A DNA stretch of 64,000 nt from OMIW01 sp044235645 (GTDB lineage: Bacteria > Bdellovibrionota_C > UBA2361 > OMIW01): NCBI GenBank assembly GCA_044235645.1, contig JBIIHQ010000011.1:1-64000 (forward strand). Reading direction: 5' to 3'. The position numbers and the translations under genes were made by a program. The notes beneath the pieces were generated by a model. That model saw only the letters and a list, made by a program, of their open reading frames with translations, was not told where the DNA came from and ran no database searches. Positions 16,798 through 26,567 of this stretch are shown here, piece by piece. The stretch's first letter is position 1; the number at the start of each line of letters is the position of its first letter.

Positions 16798-17459
16798 CGC
16801 GACATTTAGATCGGGAAATTGAGCGACTGAAAGAGGGGGTGCTTGGATTGAGCGCACTCGTTGAGGAGAGCGTGTATCGAGCGATACGCGCCGTCGAGGA
16901 GTGCGATCCGGCCCTTGCCCAGCTTGTCATCGACGAAGATAGTACGATTGATCAGCGTGAAGTGCAGGTTGAAGAGGAATGTCTGAAGATTCTTGCACTG
17001 TATCAACCGGTCGCGATCGACCTTCGATTTTTGGTCGCCATCCTCAAGTTAAACAGTGACTTGGAGCGGATCGGCGACCTCGCAGGAAATATTGCATCGC
17101 GAGCAAAAGGACTCGCGGCTCTTCCGCGACCTACCGAGCCGATAGATTTTGGCCCGATGTTCGCCGCCGCAAAGGGTATGCTCCGAGGTGCGCTTGCCTC
17201 CCTTGTCAAGCTCGATACAAGAAGGGCGCTCGAGGTCATTCGTTCCGACGAGGCGCTTGACGATCTCAATCGGGCTAATTATCGAGCGATTAAAGAGCTG
17301 ATAAAAAGTAATCCCAACGACCTCGACCCGCTCCTCCACTACCTATCAGTCTCGCGCAACCTCGAGCGGATCGGTGACCACTGCACCAATATCGCCGAGG
17401 ATGTCGTGTATATGATGGAGGGCAAAATTGTTCGGCATCGGGTTGATGAGGCGTGGTAG
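16794..17459 (+). CDS. phoU: Phosphate signalling regulator PhoU
   Basis: A 221-residue, all-helical protein built from two copies of the three-helix PhoU domain (about residues 10-100 and 115-210). Each repeat carries the metal-binding motif: LNSDLERIGDLAGNIA in the first and SRNLERIGDHCTNIAED in the second. PhoU connects the Pst transporter to PhoR/PhoB signalling and restrains phosphate uptake. It is last in the operon; neither phoR nor phoB is nearby. Confidence 0.95.
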   Translation: MTRHLDREIERLKEGVLGLSALVEESVYRAIRAVEECDPALAQLVIDEDSTIDQREVQVEEECLKILALYQPVAIDLRFLVAILKLNSDLERIGDLAGNIASRAKGLAALPRPTEPIDFGPMFAAAKGMLRGALASLVKLDTRRALEVIRSDEALDDLNRANYRAIKELIKSNPNDLDPLLHYLSVSRNLERIGDHCTNIAEDVVYMMEGKIVRHRVDEAW

Positions 17460-17622
17460 AAATTCTTGAGGCCCGAGGGAGGGTTCCGTCCTGATAAATG
17501 GAGCTTTGAGACCAGAAGTATGCGATCTCGGATAACGGCCGGATCATCTGTTGTTCACAATCCCCAGCGTAGCTTCCAGCCAGCTCCTTTTCGTCAATAA
17601 TAGGGTTATAAGACTCGGGCAC

Positions 17623-19521
17623 TTACCCGAATCGATCGCCCTCGGTCATCCGTGCTGACGTTGTGCGCAGAGCATTAATGATGGCGGCAAGATCTATCGC
17701 CTCTTGGACGCATGCTCCAGCAACGGGGGGCAGGTATCCGCATGCCGCGGCTGCCATACCAATCACACTGAGCGCGATGCCACCGATTCCGGTCTGGAGA
17801 GCGATCCGTCGGACGTGGCGAGAGAGGTGTAGAAACGCATCAACCCGCTCGAGGGAAGGGTCGAGGATAATGACATCGGCGCTTTCCCCAATAATATCAC
17901 TCTTGCTACCCAGCCCGATTCCAACGGTAGCTGCTTGAAGCGATGGTGCATCGTTAATGCCGTCTCCAACAAATATCGTACGGTGAGTTTGCTGGACGGA
18001 GGCGAGGGTGGTGAGCTTTTCTTCAGGAGAAAGTCCCCCCTGAGCCTCGTTAATCCCGACGAGGCTTGCAAGATACTGAGCCTCCGCGTCGCGGTCGCCG
18101 GAGAGCATCATAACTCGGGTTATACCGTGGTGCTGAGCGAGGTGCTCAACGAAGGGACGGCTCTCCTTTCGAGGAATGTCCCTAAAGGTAATGAGGGCCG
18201 CTGGTTGATCGTTGATGATAACCCCACATGCAGGGCCAAGAGGAGCCTCATCAATCGAAACTCCTGCTTCAGTGAGCGATGACCACTGCCCGATAACGAT
18301 TCGGTATCCACTGACCTCCCCGAACAGCCCTCGTCCTGCCTGCTCGGAGACATTACTAACCTCGCGGCTTGCAACGCCGAGTTTATCTCCATAATCGACA
18401 ATCGCCGTCGCGAGGGGGTGCTTTGAGTACTGCTCTAGCGATCGAATAAGCGAAAAAAGTTCAGGTTCCTGCCACGTCCCGAAGAGGGTAACCGAAGTAA
18501 CGCTCGGCTTACCAGCCGTCAATGTTCCGGTTTTATCGAGTATCATAGCGGAACAGGTCGTCGCTGTCTCCAGCGCCGCAGGGTCGCGAATGATTATCCC
18601 ACGTCGCGCAGCAGAGGAAACTGCACCGATAATACAAATTGGTATCCCGATGATGAGCGGGCATGGAGTTGCAACAACAAGCACAGCGAGAAAACGGACG
18701 GGATCTCCCGACATGAGGCCCGCGCCGAGCGCAACCAACAATCCGAATGGTGTGTACCAGCTTGCGATTGAATCGGCAATTCGCCGGATACGTACCCGCC
18801 GCGTGGCTTGTTGTTCAATGACACCGGCAATCCGCTGGTACCGTGAATCCCGGGCAAGAGCAGTTGCCCTGATCGTCAGGAGGCCCTCCCCATTTATCGC
18901 CCCCGATATGACGGTCGAGCCGCCTACCTTTGGCATGACATAGGGCTCACCAGTGAGGAACGCCTCATCCATCGAGCTGCGGCCCTCGATTACTACTCCG
19001 TCAACCGGGCAAATATCGTGAGGGTGTATCTCGATTACGTCACCGACCTGCACATTATCGAGAGATATCTCCTCGATCTTTGAACCCACCCGCCTTCGCG
19101 CATGATGTGGCATCCGCTGCGCCAGAGCAGCGAGGATTGCAGACGCGTTCCGCATGGCAAACCGCTCGAGGCTCTGGCCTCCCGACAACATAAAGACAAC
19201 AAGCACTGCTGCCCAGTATTCGTGGAGGAGGGTGGCCGTGACGATTGATATTCCAGCGAGGAAGTCTGAGGAAAACTGCCCCGCAACGGCGTCGCGAAGG
19301 AGATCATACCCGATGATGATGCCACAAAGTGCAAGTGATGAGGTGAGGAGTAGACGTTCCTCCTCATGCAGTCCGACAATGCGAAGAAGGATCCCCCCGA
19401 CTATCGCGAGAAGCGACGCCGCGACAAGGATCCCTTCCTTGGTAACGAGCCAGGTGCGAAGATCGTGGAGAGATATTCGCATCAGCGATTGGGATGAGGC
19501 CGAAGATTGGGTTGGGTTCAT
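17623..19521 (-). CDS. P1B-type metal-transporting ATPase with TPC motif
   Basis: A 632-residue pump with the P1B layout: two extra N-terminal helices, actuator with TGEP, DKTGT (Asp329), the SKHPLA motif in the nucleotide-binding domain and GDGINDAP. The metal-binding motif in membrane helix 6 is TPC (residues 285-287, in ATPCPL), whereas Cu and Zn/Cd exporters have CPC and Co exporters SPC. TPC is associated with the poorly characterised P1B-5 group, linked in some organisms to nickel or iron. No N-terminal heavy-metal-binding CXXC domain is present. It converges on phoU, with 163 bp between them. Confidence 0.88.
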   Translation of the reverse strand: MNPTQSSASSQSLMRISLHDLRTWLVTKEGILVAASLLAIVGGILLRIVGLHEEERLLLTSSLALCGIIIGYDLLRDAVAGQFSSDFLAGISIVTATLLHEYWAAVLVVFMLSGGQSLERFAMRNASAILAALAQRMPHHARRRVGSKIEEISLDNVQVGDVIEIHPHDICPVDGVVIEGRSSMDEAFLTGEPYVMPKVGGSTVISGAINGEGLLTIRATALARDSRYQRIAGVIEQQATRRVRIRRIADSIASWYTPFGLLVALGAGLMSGDPVRFLAVLVVATPCPLIIGIPICIIGAVSSAARRGIIIRDPAALETATTCSAMILDKTGTLTAGKPSVTSVTLFGTWQEPELFSLIRSLEQYSKHPLATAIVDYGDKLGVASREVSNVSEQAGRGLFGEVSGYRIVIGQWSSLTEAGVSIDEAPLGPACGVIINDQPAALITFRDIPRKESRPFVEHLAQHHGITRVMMLSGDRDAEAQYLASLVGINEAQGGLSPEEKLTTLASVQQTHRTIFVGDGINDAPSLQAATVGIGLGSKSDIIGESADVIILDPSLERVDAFLHLSRHVRRIALQTGIGGIALSVIGMAAAACGYLPPVAGACVQEAIDLAAIINALRTTSARMTEGDRFG

Positions 19522-19794
19522 GGTGAGGACGCGAAATAGGTGACCTCGAGGAGTGTATCGGTTGTTCTGCTGAGTATCAAACAGAAATATGTCTTGATGA
19601 CGTATTTCTCGGAATTACAAAAGAGAAAGATAAATTTTCTTTATGCACGAAAAAAGGTTGCCCGACGGGCAAAAGAGCGCAATCGTGTGGCTAGGCCATC
19701 GACGGCCGGTTATCTGCGTTGCCCATTTTTTTGGGTCATTCCGCTCGTCCTGATTGCAGGTAGGGCAGCTACGAATACGGTTTCGGGGGGAGTT

Positions 19795-20277
19795 ATGGAT
19801 TTTGTTCTTCATTCGGGAGCCTTTTCTGATCACGGCTCAATACCCACGGTCTACACCTGTGAGGGTAAGGATATTTCGCCACCACTCTCGTGGAGCGGAG
19901 TGCCAGGAGGCACAAAAAGCTTGGCTCTTATTGTTGATGATCCTGATGTGCCCGACCCCGCGGCGCCGGTACGGGTCTGGGTGCATTGGGTCATCTATAA
20001 CATCCCTCCCTCGGTTACTGAGCTTCCCGAGCGGGCAAGTGAGAATCTGCCTCGTGGAGTTCTTATCGGACAAAACGATTGGGGAAAGTCTACCTACGGT
20101 GGTCCGTGTCCACCGATTGGAGAGCATCGGTATTTTTTCAAACTTTACGCTCTGGATACTGAGATTGCTGACCTCAGTCACCCCAAAGCAAATGATCTGA
20201 TGGCGGCGATGGAGGGGCATATTCTTAGCACCGCGATGGTCGTGGGGCTTTATCAGAAAGTGAGGAACGAGCGGTAA
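19795..20277 (+). CDS. YbhB/YbcL-family (PEBP, Raf-kinase-inhibitor-like) protein
   Basis: A 160-residue phosphatidylethanolamine-binding-protein homologue. The conserved anion-pocket motifs are ISPPLSW, LALIVDDPDVP, VHWVIYNIP and the C-terminal YGGPCPPIGEHRYFF. The ATG at 19795 has GGGGGGAG just upstream and gives normal family length. The frame stays open for about 85 further codons and includes a short hydrophobic stretch (FFWVIPLVLIAG) that could be a signal peptide if an upstream start were used, as in periplasmic YbcL. Cellular role is unknown in most bacteria. It precedes the polysaccharide-export gene on the same strand. Confidence 0.82.
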   Translation: MDFVLHSGAFSDHGSIPTVYTCEGKDISPPLSWSGVPGGTKSLALIVDDPDVPDPAAPVRVWVHWVIYNIPPSVTELPERASENLPRGVLIGQNDWGKSTYGGPCPPIGEHRYFFKLYALDTEIADLSHPKANDLMAAMEGHILSTAMVVGLYQKVRNER

Positions 20278-20320
20278 AGGAAGTATCACGGTTCGTCCCT
20301 TTTTGTGAGGATGGTGTGTC

Positions 20321-21388
20321 GTGGTCAATCGTTTTTTGCGTTTCAGTGGAATCGTGGCGTCATTTTCGGCGATGACGTGCTCTGCCTGCTTGCGTTTTGT
20401 TCCCCCCCGTTCGGTCGAACCGGGTGATGTCGAGGGTGAGGCTGAATTTTTTGCAATTGAGCGTCAAGAGCGGAACGAACTTCAGATGCTTCTCGATGAG
20501 CGCGCCCCGTTGCTAAGACAGGATGCGGCAGCGAGCTATCAGGTAAGTCCCCGCGATCTGGTTGATATTCGCGTATTTGACCTTCCCGAATTAACAGTTT
20601 CGGCGCGGGTGCGTCCCGACGGAATGATTGCTGTTCCTCTTATCGGTGACGTGATGGCTCAGGGGCTGAGCGAAACTGAGCTCCAACGCATCATTGCGGA
20701 GCGACTCCGACGATATATTGTCGCTCCGGCAGTCACGGTCGCAATCAATAGCTACGAAGGAAGAAGGGTATCGGTAATTGGTGAGGTGGCAAAACCAGGG
20801 GTATATCCGCTTCGACAAGGGACCTCATCCTTGGTTCAGATCCTTTCGGAGGCGGGCGGTCGTACTGCTCGTGCCGCGGGGCATGTGCTGCTCATTCCAG
20901 CCAATCATGCTGACCCCGCGGGGCCACCATCTGATGGGAGCTCTCGTCCATCCAGCAAAGCAAGTATCGAGATCGATATTGAGGAACTCCTCGGGACAAC
21001 AAGTGGTACGATGCCTGTTCATGTCCCCCTCATCGCGGGGGACACTATTGTCATTCCTGAGGCGGGCAGTGTTCAAGTTGATGGCGAAGTGGTCAGGCCC
21101 GGCTCGTACCCTTTGTCCTCAAAGGAATCCATGGTAGGCGCCTTGGCTGCTGCTGGAGGTGTTACCTATTCCGCCGATGTCGAGCACGTCGAAGTAATTA
21201 GAGAGGTGGGGAGTGGTCGCAAGGCGGTTCTTGCGTGCAATCTCCAGGATGTCGCCCTCAAGAATACGCACGATATTCGGCTGCGGAACGGTGATGTTGT
21301 CCGGATCCCGAGTGCCCAGGGCCGTTTCATGACAAGACAGGTTGTGGAGGTACTCAACCGAATCCTTAACGTGAATGTTGTACAGTAG
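20321..21388 (+). CDS. Wza-like polysaccharide export lipoprotein
   Basis: A 355-residue periplasmic/outer-membrane protein starting at GTG 20321. The N-terminus has a signal peptide with Cys at residues 20 and 23, giving an imperfect lipobox (AMTC or CSAC). A Poly_export domain (about 73-150, starting YQVSPRDLVDIRVF) is followed by two SLBB-like beta-grasp domains (VIGEVAKPGVYPL and VDGEVVRPGSYPL). Proteins of this type form the outer-membrane exit for capsule or exopolysaccharide. It is followed by the chain-length/kinase gene, the usual pairing for Wzy-dependent export. Confidence 0.88.
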   Translation: MVNRFLRFSGIVASFSAMTCSACLRFVPPRSVEPGDVEGEAEFFAIERQERNELQMLLDERAPLLRQDAAASYQVSPRDLVDIRVFDLPELTVSARVRPDGMIAVPLIGDVMAQGLSETELQRIIAERLRRYIVAPAVTVAINSYEGRRVSVIGEVAKPGVYPLRQGTSSLVQILSEAGGRTARAAGHVLLIPANHADPAGPPSDGSSRPSSKASIEIDIEELLGTTSGTMPVHVPLIAGDTIVIPEAGSVQVDGEVVRPGSYPLSSKESMVGALAAAGGVTYSADVEHVEVIREVGSGRKAVLACNLQDVALKNTHDIRLRNGDVVRIPSAQGRFMTRQVVEVLNRILNVNVVQ

Positions 21389-21446
21389 GGGAGATTGCAC
21401 AGTAAGGGTGACTGGATGCCGGTGACAATAGCAAAGCGAGGGAGCT

Positions 21447-23819
21447 ATGGCGGTCAATGCATATCCAGAGAGATGGAACGGAGGACGACAGGTACCAGCA
21501 CCGATGAATACGGTGACCTGGATTCCGCGATATGATCCAGGATGGGGAGACGGAGGCGATTGGCCAGGAGCGCGAGCGTGGAGTACGACCGAGGAAGGTC
21601 CCAATCTTGCCCACATTCTCGGGCGTGAATGGCGAATACTCGCCGGATGTGCCCTTTTGTGCGGATTTCTGGGCGCTCTGTACGCAGCGAGTGCGCCACG
21701 GCTGTATACCTCCGAGGCAAAGCTTCGTATTGGTTCTTACGCGCCGATTATTGCTGGTGCTGAGATCGAGGATGTCCTTCGCCAGCAATCAATGGAACAA
21801 ACCTATACGCAGACACAGATTGCGGCGATCTCGGGTATGACAATTGCAGACAGGGTCCTCTCTCGTCCCGAGCTTACAGATGTGATCGAAAGGTATCTCG
21901 CAAAGCAGAGATCTTTTCTCGATACGATCGGTAGTTGGTCTCACAATGCCCGAGAGACGATACCTCAAGGGTACTTTCATACGGTGGGCGAGATCAAGTC
22001 GTACCTCAAGCTCGTTTCAGTTAATCCCGTGAGGGAAACCTCGCTCGTTGGGGTGTCCGTGCAGACACGAGATCCTGAACTCAGTAGCGTTCTTGCCAAC
22101 GCCCACAGCGAGGCATTTATTGATGAACTCCGGCGGGTGCGTCGATCAGCGATCCTCGAGAACTCTTCTTTTCTTGGGCAGCAAGCCGAAGAATTACAGA
22201 CAAAGGTTGCAGAGGCTGAGCGCCGAGTTGCTCTTTATGCCGAGGAACACAAGCTGTTCGCGATAGCGAACGAAAAGGAACTTCTCACCAGAAAAATTAG
22301 GACCCTCACCGAGCAACATGCCCGTGCGACCTCAGAGCGGATTCGACTGGGAACTTTGCTCACAGAGGTTAAGGCAAATACGCGAGCCCCATCGACTATC
22401 GTCGATGATGACTCAATAAGGAATCTGCGCACTGCGCTTGAACGGGCTGAAGCATCGTATGCGCATCTTCGCACCCGATTCACCGCTGATTATCCCGCAG
22501 TGGCCCAGGCGATGGCAAAAATATCCTCCCTGAGAGCGACGATAGGATCGCAACGGGCGCAAGCTCTCGTGGCGCTTGAGGCGAAGGTTAAAAGTGCCGA
22601 GCAAACAGAGGCATCTCTCGGTGAGAAAATACAGCAAGAGAAATCGCTTGACCATGAAACGTCTCGTAAGCTCGTTGCATATAACACCCTTCAACGCGAT
22701 TGCGACTCGCTTAAGGATCTTCACCAGAATGTCCTCAGGCAGCTGAAGGGAATGCAGATTGCCGCCGCCGGAACGAGCACGAATGTGATTATCACAGAAC
22801 CAGCAGTAGCTGCCTCTGCTCCCTCAAGTCCAAAAACTTGGGCGATTCTGATCCTGTCGACGGTGTTGGGTGCGGTGCTCGGCGGATGTATCGTGCTCGT
22901 ACGTTATCTGCTTGATTCGACAATCGCAGATGGAGAGGAGCTGGGGTCTTTGGGGATTGGAGTACTTGGGGTGGTCCCACGATTTCAGGACGAGGGAAGG
23001 AGGCGCGGCATGCATCGGCTCTCGGATCTAATCCCAAAGAGAGTTAGTTTGCCAGCATGGGCCAGTGCTGGAGCGATCGGCTTGATCACGGGAAGACCGG
23101 ATAAGTCTATAAGCAGGAATACTGAGGATGAACAGGAGCTTTTCGCGATTGGCCAACCGATGGGCCGTATTGCAGAAGCATTTCGAACTATTCGGACTTC
23201 GCTTCTGCTGAGCTCTGCCGAAAATGCGCCGCGGAGTATCCTGGTTTCGAGTTCGCAGAAGGGCGAGGGTAAAACTACGATAGCTGCGAACTTAGCGATT
23301 GTTCTCGCTCAGGCGGGATGTCGAACGGTTATTATTGATACAGACATTCGCAATCCCCAGCTCCACCGCCGATTCGGGATTCGCAACCGGAAGCGGGGAA
23401 TTGTCGATTACCTGGCCGGACAGGCAGATCTTGAGGACGTGGTCCAAGAGACCGAGGTTCCAGGATTGTGGGTGATTATTGCCGGCCCCGCCGCACCAAA
23501 TCCAGGAGAGCTTCTGGGGTCACGCAAAATGGCTGAGCTTGTCGAAGGTCTTAGTGGGCAGTTCGACCATCTGATTCTTGATGCACCACCGATACTTCCC
23601 TTTGCTGACTCATTAATGATGAGCCGATGGGTTGAGGGGGTAGTTATGGTTGCCCGCAGTCATGTCACGGAACGGTCGGGAGCTCGTGAGGCGTTTGAGC
23701 GGTTAAGGAGTATACGGGCACCCGTCATCGGGGTTGTCATGAATGCCGTTGAGCTTAATCGTTCTCAGCGGTCGGCATACGGCGACTATGGACGGGATTC
23801 GTATGTGATGGGGGACTGA
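21447..23819 (+). CDS. Wzc-like polysaccharide co-polymerase with BY-kinase domain
   Basis: A 790-residue inner-membrane protein. Residues ~60-480 form the Wzz/GumC-type co-polymerase: two flanking membrane helices, a periplasmic coiled coil and a Pro-containing second helix region. Residues ~575-790 form the bacterial tyrosine kinase: Walker A SSSQKGEGKTT (~605), Walker A' IIDTDIRNPQL and Walker B LILDAPP. The C-terminus carries a short tyrosine cluster (AYGDYGRDSY), the usual autophosphorylation site. Such proteins set chain length and drive export together with a Wza-like partner, here immediately upstream. The ATG follows GAGGGAG. A matching phosphatase (Wzb) is not seen in the window. 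Confidence 0.9.
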   Translation: MAVNAYPERWNGGRQVPAPMNTVTWIPRYDPGWGDGGDWPGARAWSTTEEGPNLAHILGREWRILAGCALLCGFLGALYAASAPRLYTSEAKLRIGSYAPIIAGAEIEDVLRQQSMEQTYTQTQIAAISGMTIADRVLSRPELTDVIERYLAKQRSFLDTIGSWSHNARETIPQGYFHTVGEIKSYLKLVSVNPVRETSLVGVSVQTRDPELSSVLANAHSEAFIDELRRVRRSAILENSSFLGQQAEELQTKVAEAERRVALYAEEHKLFAIANEKELLTRKIRTLTEQHARATSERIRLGTLLTEVKANTRAPSTIVDDDSIRNLRTALERAEASYAHLRTRFTADYPAVAQAMAKISSLRATIGSQRAQALVALEAKVKSAEQTEASLGEKIQQEKSLDHETSRKLVAYNTLQRDCDSLKDLHQNVLRQLKGMQIAAAGTSTNVIITEPAVAASAPSSPKTWAILILSTVLGAVLGGCIVLVRYLLDSTIADGEELGSLGIGVLGVVPRFQDEGRRRGMHRLSDLIPKRVSLPAWASAGAIGLITGRPDKSISRNTEDEQELFAIGQPMGRIAEAFRTIRTSLLLSSAENAPRSILVSSSQKGEGKTTIAANLAIVLAQAGCRTVIIDTDIRNPQLHRRFGIRNRKRGIVDYLAGQADLEDVVQETEVPGLWVIIAGPAAPNPGELLGSRKMAELVEGLSGQFDHLILDAPPILPFADSLMMSRWVEGVVMVARSHVTERSGAREAFERLRSIRAPVIGVVMNAVELNRSQRSAYGDYGRDSYVMGD

Positions 23820-23869
23820 TGGATCGGAGTTCTAGCCGCCGTCTTTCCACATGGTGAAGGAGGTGCTTC

Positions 23870-25093
23870 ATGCGAGCAACGGTGACCCTTGAATATCGCT
23901 TTCGGGTGCTACCCGATAAGTCATTGTGGACGGCAACCACCTTTGCCTATCCGTTCTGGGAGCGATACCTTGAGGTGTTTGACGAGGTGCAGATCGTCGC
24001 TCGAGCTCTTCCCGTCGATGAGCCGCCTGAAGGGTGGCGACCAGCGACCGGGCCGCGGGTCTCTGCTGCCGTGGTTCCCTACTATGTCGGTCCCTTTGCC
24101 TACTTACGCAAATTCCATGAAGTGAAAAGAGCGATCATAGCTTCGTTTAACCCCGGAGATGCGATTGTACTCCGTGTTGGTTCTCGCATTGGAAGTATCA
24201 TGCGACATGCGCTTAAGGCTCGCAGGTATCCCTATGGGGTTGAAGTCGTTGCTGACCCGTACGATGTCTTCGCACCGGGAGCTAACAATCATCCCCTGCG
24301 CCCCTTCTTCCGATGGGAGGGGTACAGGGCTCTTCAGTGTGCGTGTCGTGACGCAGCGGCTGCTGCATACGTGACTGAGCGATCGCTGCAGCGTCGCTAT
24401 CCGGGGGGAGATGGGACGGTGATGGCGGGATTTTCCGACCTCGAGCTCAGTGATGATTTATTTTTGACAGCGCCACGAGTCGTCCAGACTGCCCCCTGCC
24501 CTTGCAAGATCATTATGGTTGGTAGTTTGAATCAGCTCTACAAGGCACCCCATATTTTGCTGGCAGCGCTTAGCGAGGTGTGTCGATCGATAGATGCGCA
24601 CCTGACCTTTGTTGGAGGAGGTCAGTATCAATCATCGCTCCAGAGTCAAGCAGGGGCTGCGGGGATTGGAGACATGGTGACATTTTTGGGTGAAATATCC
24701 TCTCGAAGGGAGATAATCGATGCGCTCGACAGCGCAGATATCTTCGTGTTGCCCTCGTTTCAGGAGGGACTACCACGTGCAATGGTGGAGGCGATGGCTC
24801 GTGGGTTACCGTGTATCGGGTCCTCTGTTGGTGGTATCCCTGAGCTCCTGGCAGCCGAGGATCTCGTGCCTCCCGGCGATTCTACGGCACTGGCACATCT
24901 GATTCTTGAGGTAGCAACAAACCCCGAGCGGCTCTCAGTGATGTCACGAAGAAATGTCGCACGGGCTCAGGATTTCAGGGAAGAGCCACTCAGGCAGAGA
25001 AGGCAGGCATTTTATTGGGCGCTTCGGAAGCGGACTGAGCAGTTCTTGGAGGAGCAGAGGCGAACAGGATTGGCGCACGCTTTCGTGCCTTAA
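23870..25093 (+). CDS. Family 4 glycosyltransferase
   Basis: A 407-residue GT-B enzyme. The C-terminal donor domain has IIMVGSLNQLYKAPHILL, LTFVGGGQYQSSL and the retaining-transferase EX7E motif in QEGLPRAMVEAMARG, followed by SSVGGIPELL. The N-terminal domain is less conserved, as expected for acceptor binding. It lies 50 bp downstream of the Wzc-like gene on the same strand and probably adds one sugar to the exported polysaccharide. The sugar and linkage cannot be inferred. Confidence 0.85.
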   Translation: MRATVTLEYRFRVLPDKSLWTATTFAYPFWERYLEVFDEVQIVARALPVDEPPEGWRPATGPRVSAAVVPYYVGPFAYLRKFHEVKRAIIASFNPGDAIVLRVGSRIGSIMRHALKARRYPYGVEVVADPYDVFAPGANNHPLRPFFRWEGYRALQCACRDAAAAAYVTERSLQRRYPGGDGTVMAGFSDLELSDDLFLTAPRVVQTAPCPCKIIMVGSLNQLYKAPHILLAALSEVCRSIDAHLTFVGGGQYQSSLQSQAGAAGIGDMVTFLGEISSRREIIDALDSADIFVLPSFQEGLPRAMVEAMARGLPCIGSSVGGIPELLAAEDLVPPGDSTALAHLILEVATNPERLSVMSRRNVARAQDFREEPLRQRRQAFYWALRKRTEQFLEEQRRTGLAHAFVP

Positions 25094-25393
25094 GTGGGCC
25101 CGTCCGTGCGAGAGAGAGATCAGGTTTTCGAGGGGGATGGGTCTCAGAGCAGCCATGAGGGATAAGTTGCAGGTATTCCCAGAATCACGATGTGCTTGAG
25201 TTATTACGATAGTTTCCTGCCGGATCTCCAAGTACTTCGAACCACAGATGTATCGGCAATGGCCGACCGACATCCGAACTCTGCCTCAAAATCACCGAAA
25301 ATTAGCCATCCATTCCCAAAGCGCTCCTCGATAATCCCTTATGGGTTGGTGCTCTGGGCTCTTTACCTATTTGCTGATCCAATTCAATAACTA

Positions 25394-26179
25394 CTAGACA
25401 AGATGGGCATAAACGTCCCCCCAATAATCGTCGCTGCACGTTGATGTGATATGGCGAACGATATCGTTGCCGGTCATCCAACGAGTGTAGAGCATCGTGG
25501 TATGCTCCCCTTCTCCCAGGTTAAAGCGATAGGGTCCAAGCTTTGAGAGGTAACTGATGCACCACTCAGCATGGTGAACAAATTCTTTCGTGAATTCGAA
25601 TGAGAGAAGAGGGACCGGAGAGGATAGTCCTCGCAATACTGAGTATTCGAATCCTTCGACGTCGATTTTTATAAACTGAGGCTTACCCCATTCAGTGATG
25701 AGTCTATCCAGAGTCGTCACCTGAACCGTTTCTGACCTATTCCAGTGATATTCACTGAACCTGCCTTCCTTCCAATGTTCGGAGAGTGTCGATATCGTCG
25801 TTGCCTCTTCGCAAATATGAAGTTTACATTCCCCCACCCGATCGCCGAGAGCGTTACTAAGCACTCGAACGTTCTGTCTGTTAACAAATCGATCCCTGAG
25901 GTGCGAAACCAAGGCGGATTGAGGCTCGACCACAATAACGCGAGCTCCGAGTTGATCGAAAAGGTGAGTGCGGTCACCTTTGTGACCACCAATATCAAAT
26001 ACAAGATCGCCGTGAGATATTAGCGAGCGGTAAAAAAGGGCTTCTGGCTCAGTGTGCATGGTCATGTCCGGGATTGTTGGAGGGAAAAAGAGACCCCTCC
26101 GCCATGATAGCTTTATTGGGGCCCTTCGACAGTAGGAAAGGTTGCTGAGTGTTGAGACTGGAACATCCTCAGCTGTCAT
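25394..26179 (-). CDS. FkbM-family SAM-dependent methyltransferase
   Basis: A 261-residue protein with the SAM-binding motif VFDIGGHKGD and the family-typical FIKIDVEGFEYSVLRGL. FkbM-type enzymes O-methylate sugars, polyketides or glycans, and they are common in surface-polysaccharide loci, which fits the neighbours here. It is transcribed toward the GT4 gene. The start at ATG 26179 is the only one giving a full domain; the first ~45 residues are variable. Confidence 0.8.
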   Translation of the reverse strand: MTAEDVPVSTLSNLSYCRRAPIKLSWRRGLFFPPTIPDMTMHTEPEALFYRSLISHGDLVFDIGGHKGDRTHLFDQLGARVIVVEPQSALVSHLRDRFVNRQNVRVLSNALGDRVGECKLHICEEATTISTLSEHWKEGRFSEYHWNRSETVQVTTLDRLITEWGKPQFIKIDVEGFEYSVLRGLSSPVPLLSFEFTKEFVHHAEWCISYLSKLGPYRFNLGEGEHTTMLYTRWMTGNDIVRHITSTCSDDYWGDVYAHLV

Positions 26180-26567
26180 TTATTGAATGCACCTCTCCAA
26201 TAACCTCGGTTTATGACGGAGATTTTGACATTTATGACTCAGATGGGATGTCGTTCTGGTGAGAGTTGACCCCTGATGCCTCCCCGATTATCTCGGAAAA
26301 GACGTGAGGTTTACCCACCTTCTCGGTCTCCGCGTGGTAAACGTACCCGCTTTGACGCGCAGAGGTTGCTTCGAGAAGTTTCGTTCTGCTATCTCACCAC
26401 TATTCATCAGCAGGATAGGCTAGCCTCAAGCATCTCAATAGGTTATGAGACGAAATCCGAAAGGAGCATTCGTCTGATGCGTACAAGAACTCCTCACAAA
26501 ATACGTTTGGCGCCTCTCTTTGCTTTTCCCGATCGATCCCGCATAATCAAAGAAACGCCGGTTAAAC
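26180..26567. other. Non-coding spacer between divergent genes
   Basis: No gene could be supported here. An open frame on the plus strand (26276-26782) runs through it but overlaps the membrane-protease gene in another frame and has biased, non-protein-like composition. The spacer should hold divergent promoters. Confidence 0.4.

Noticed and set aside
25094..25393. 66-codon plus-strand frame in the spacer after the GT4 gene
   Set aside because: No ribosome-binding site and no protein-like pattern; the spacer is treated as empty.
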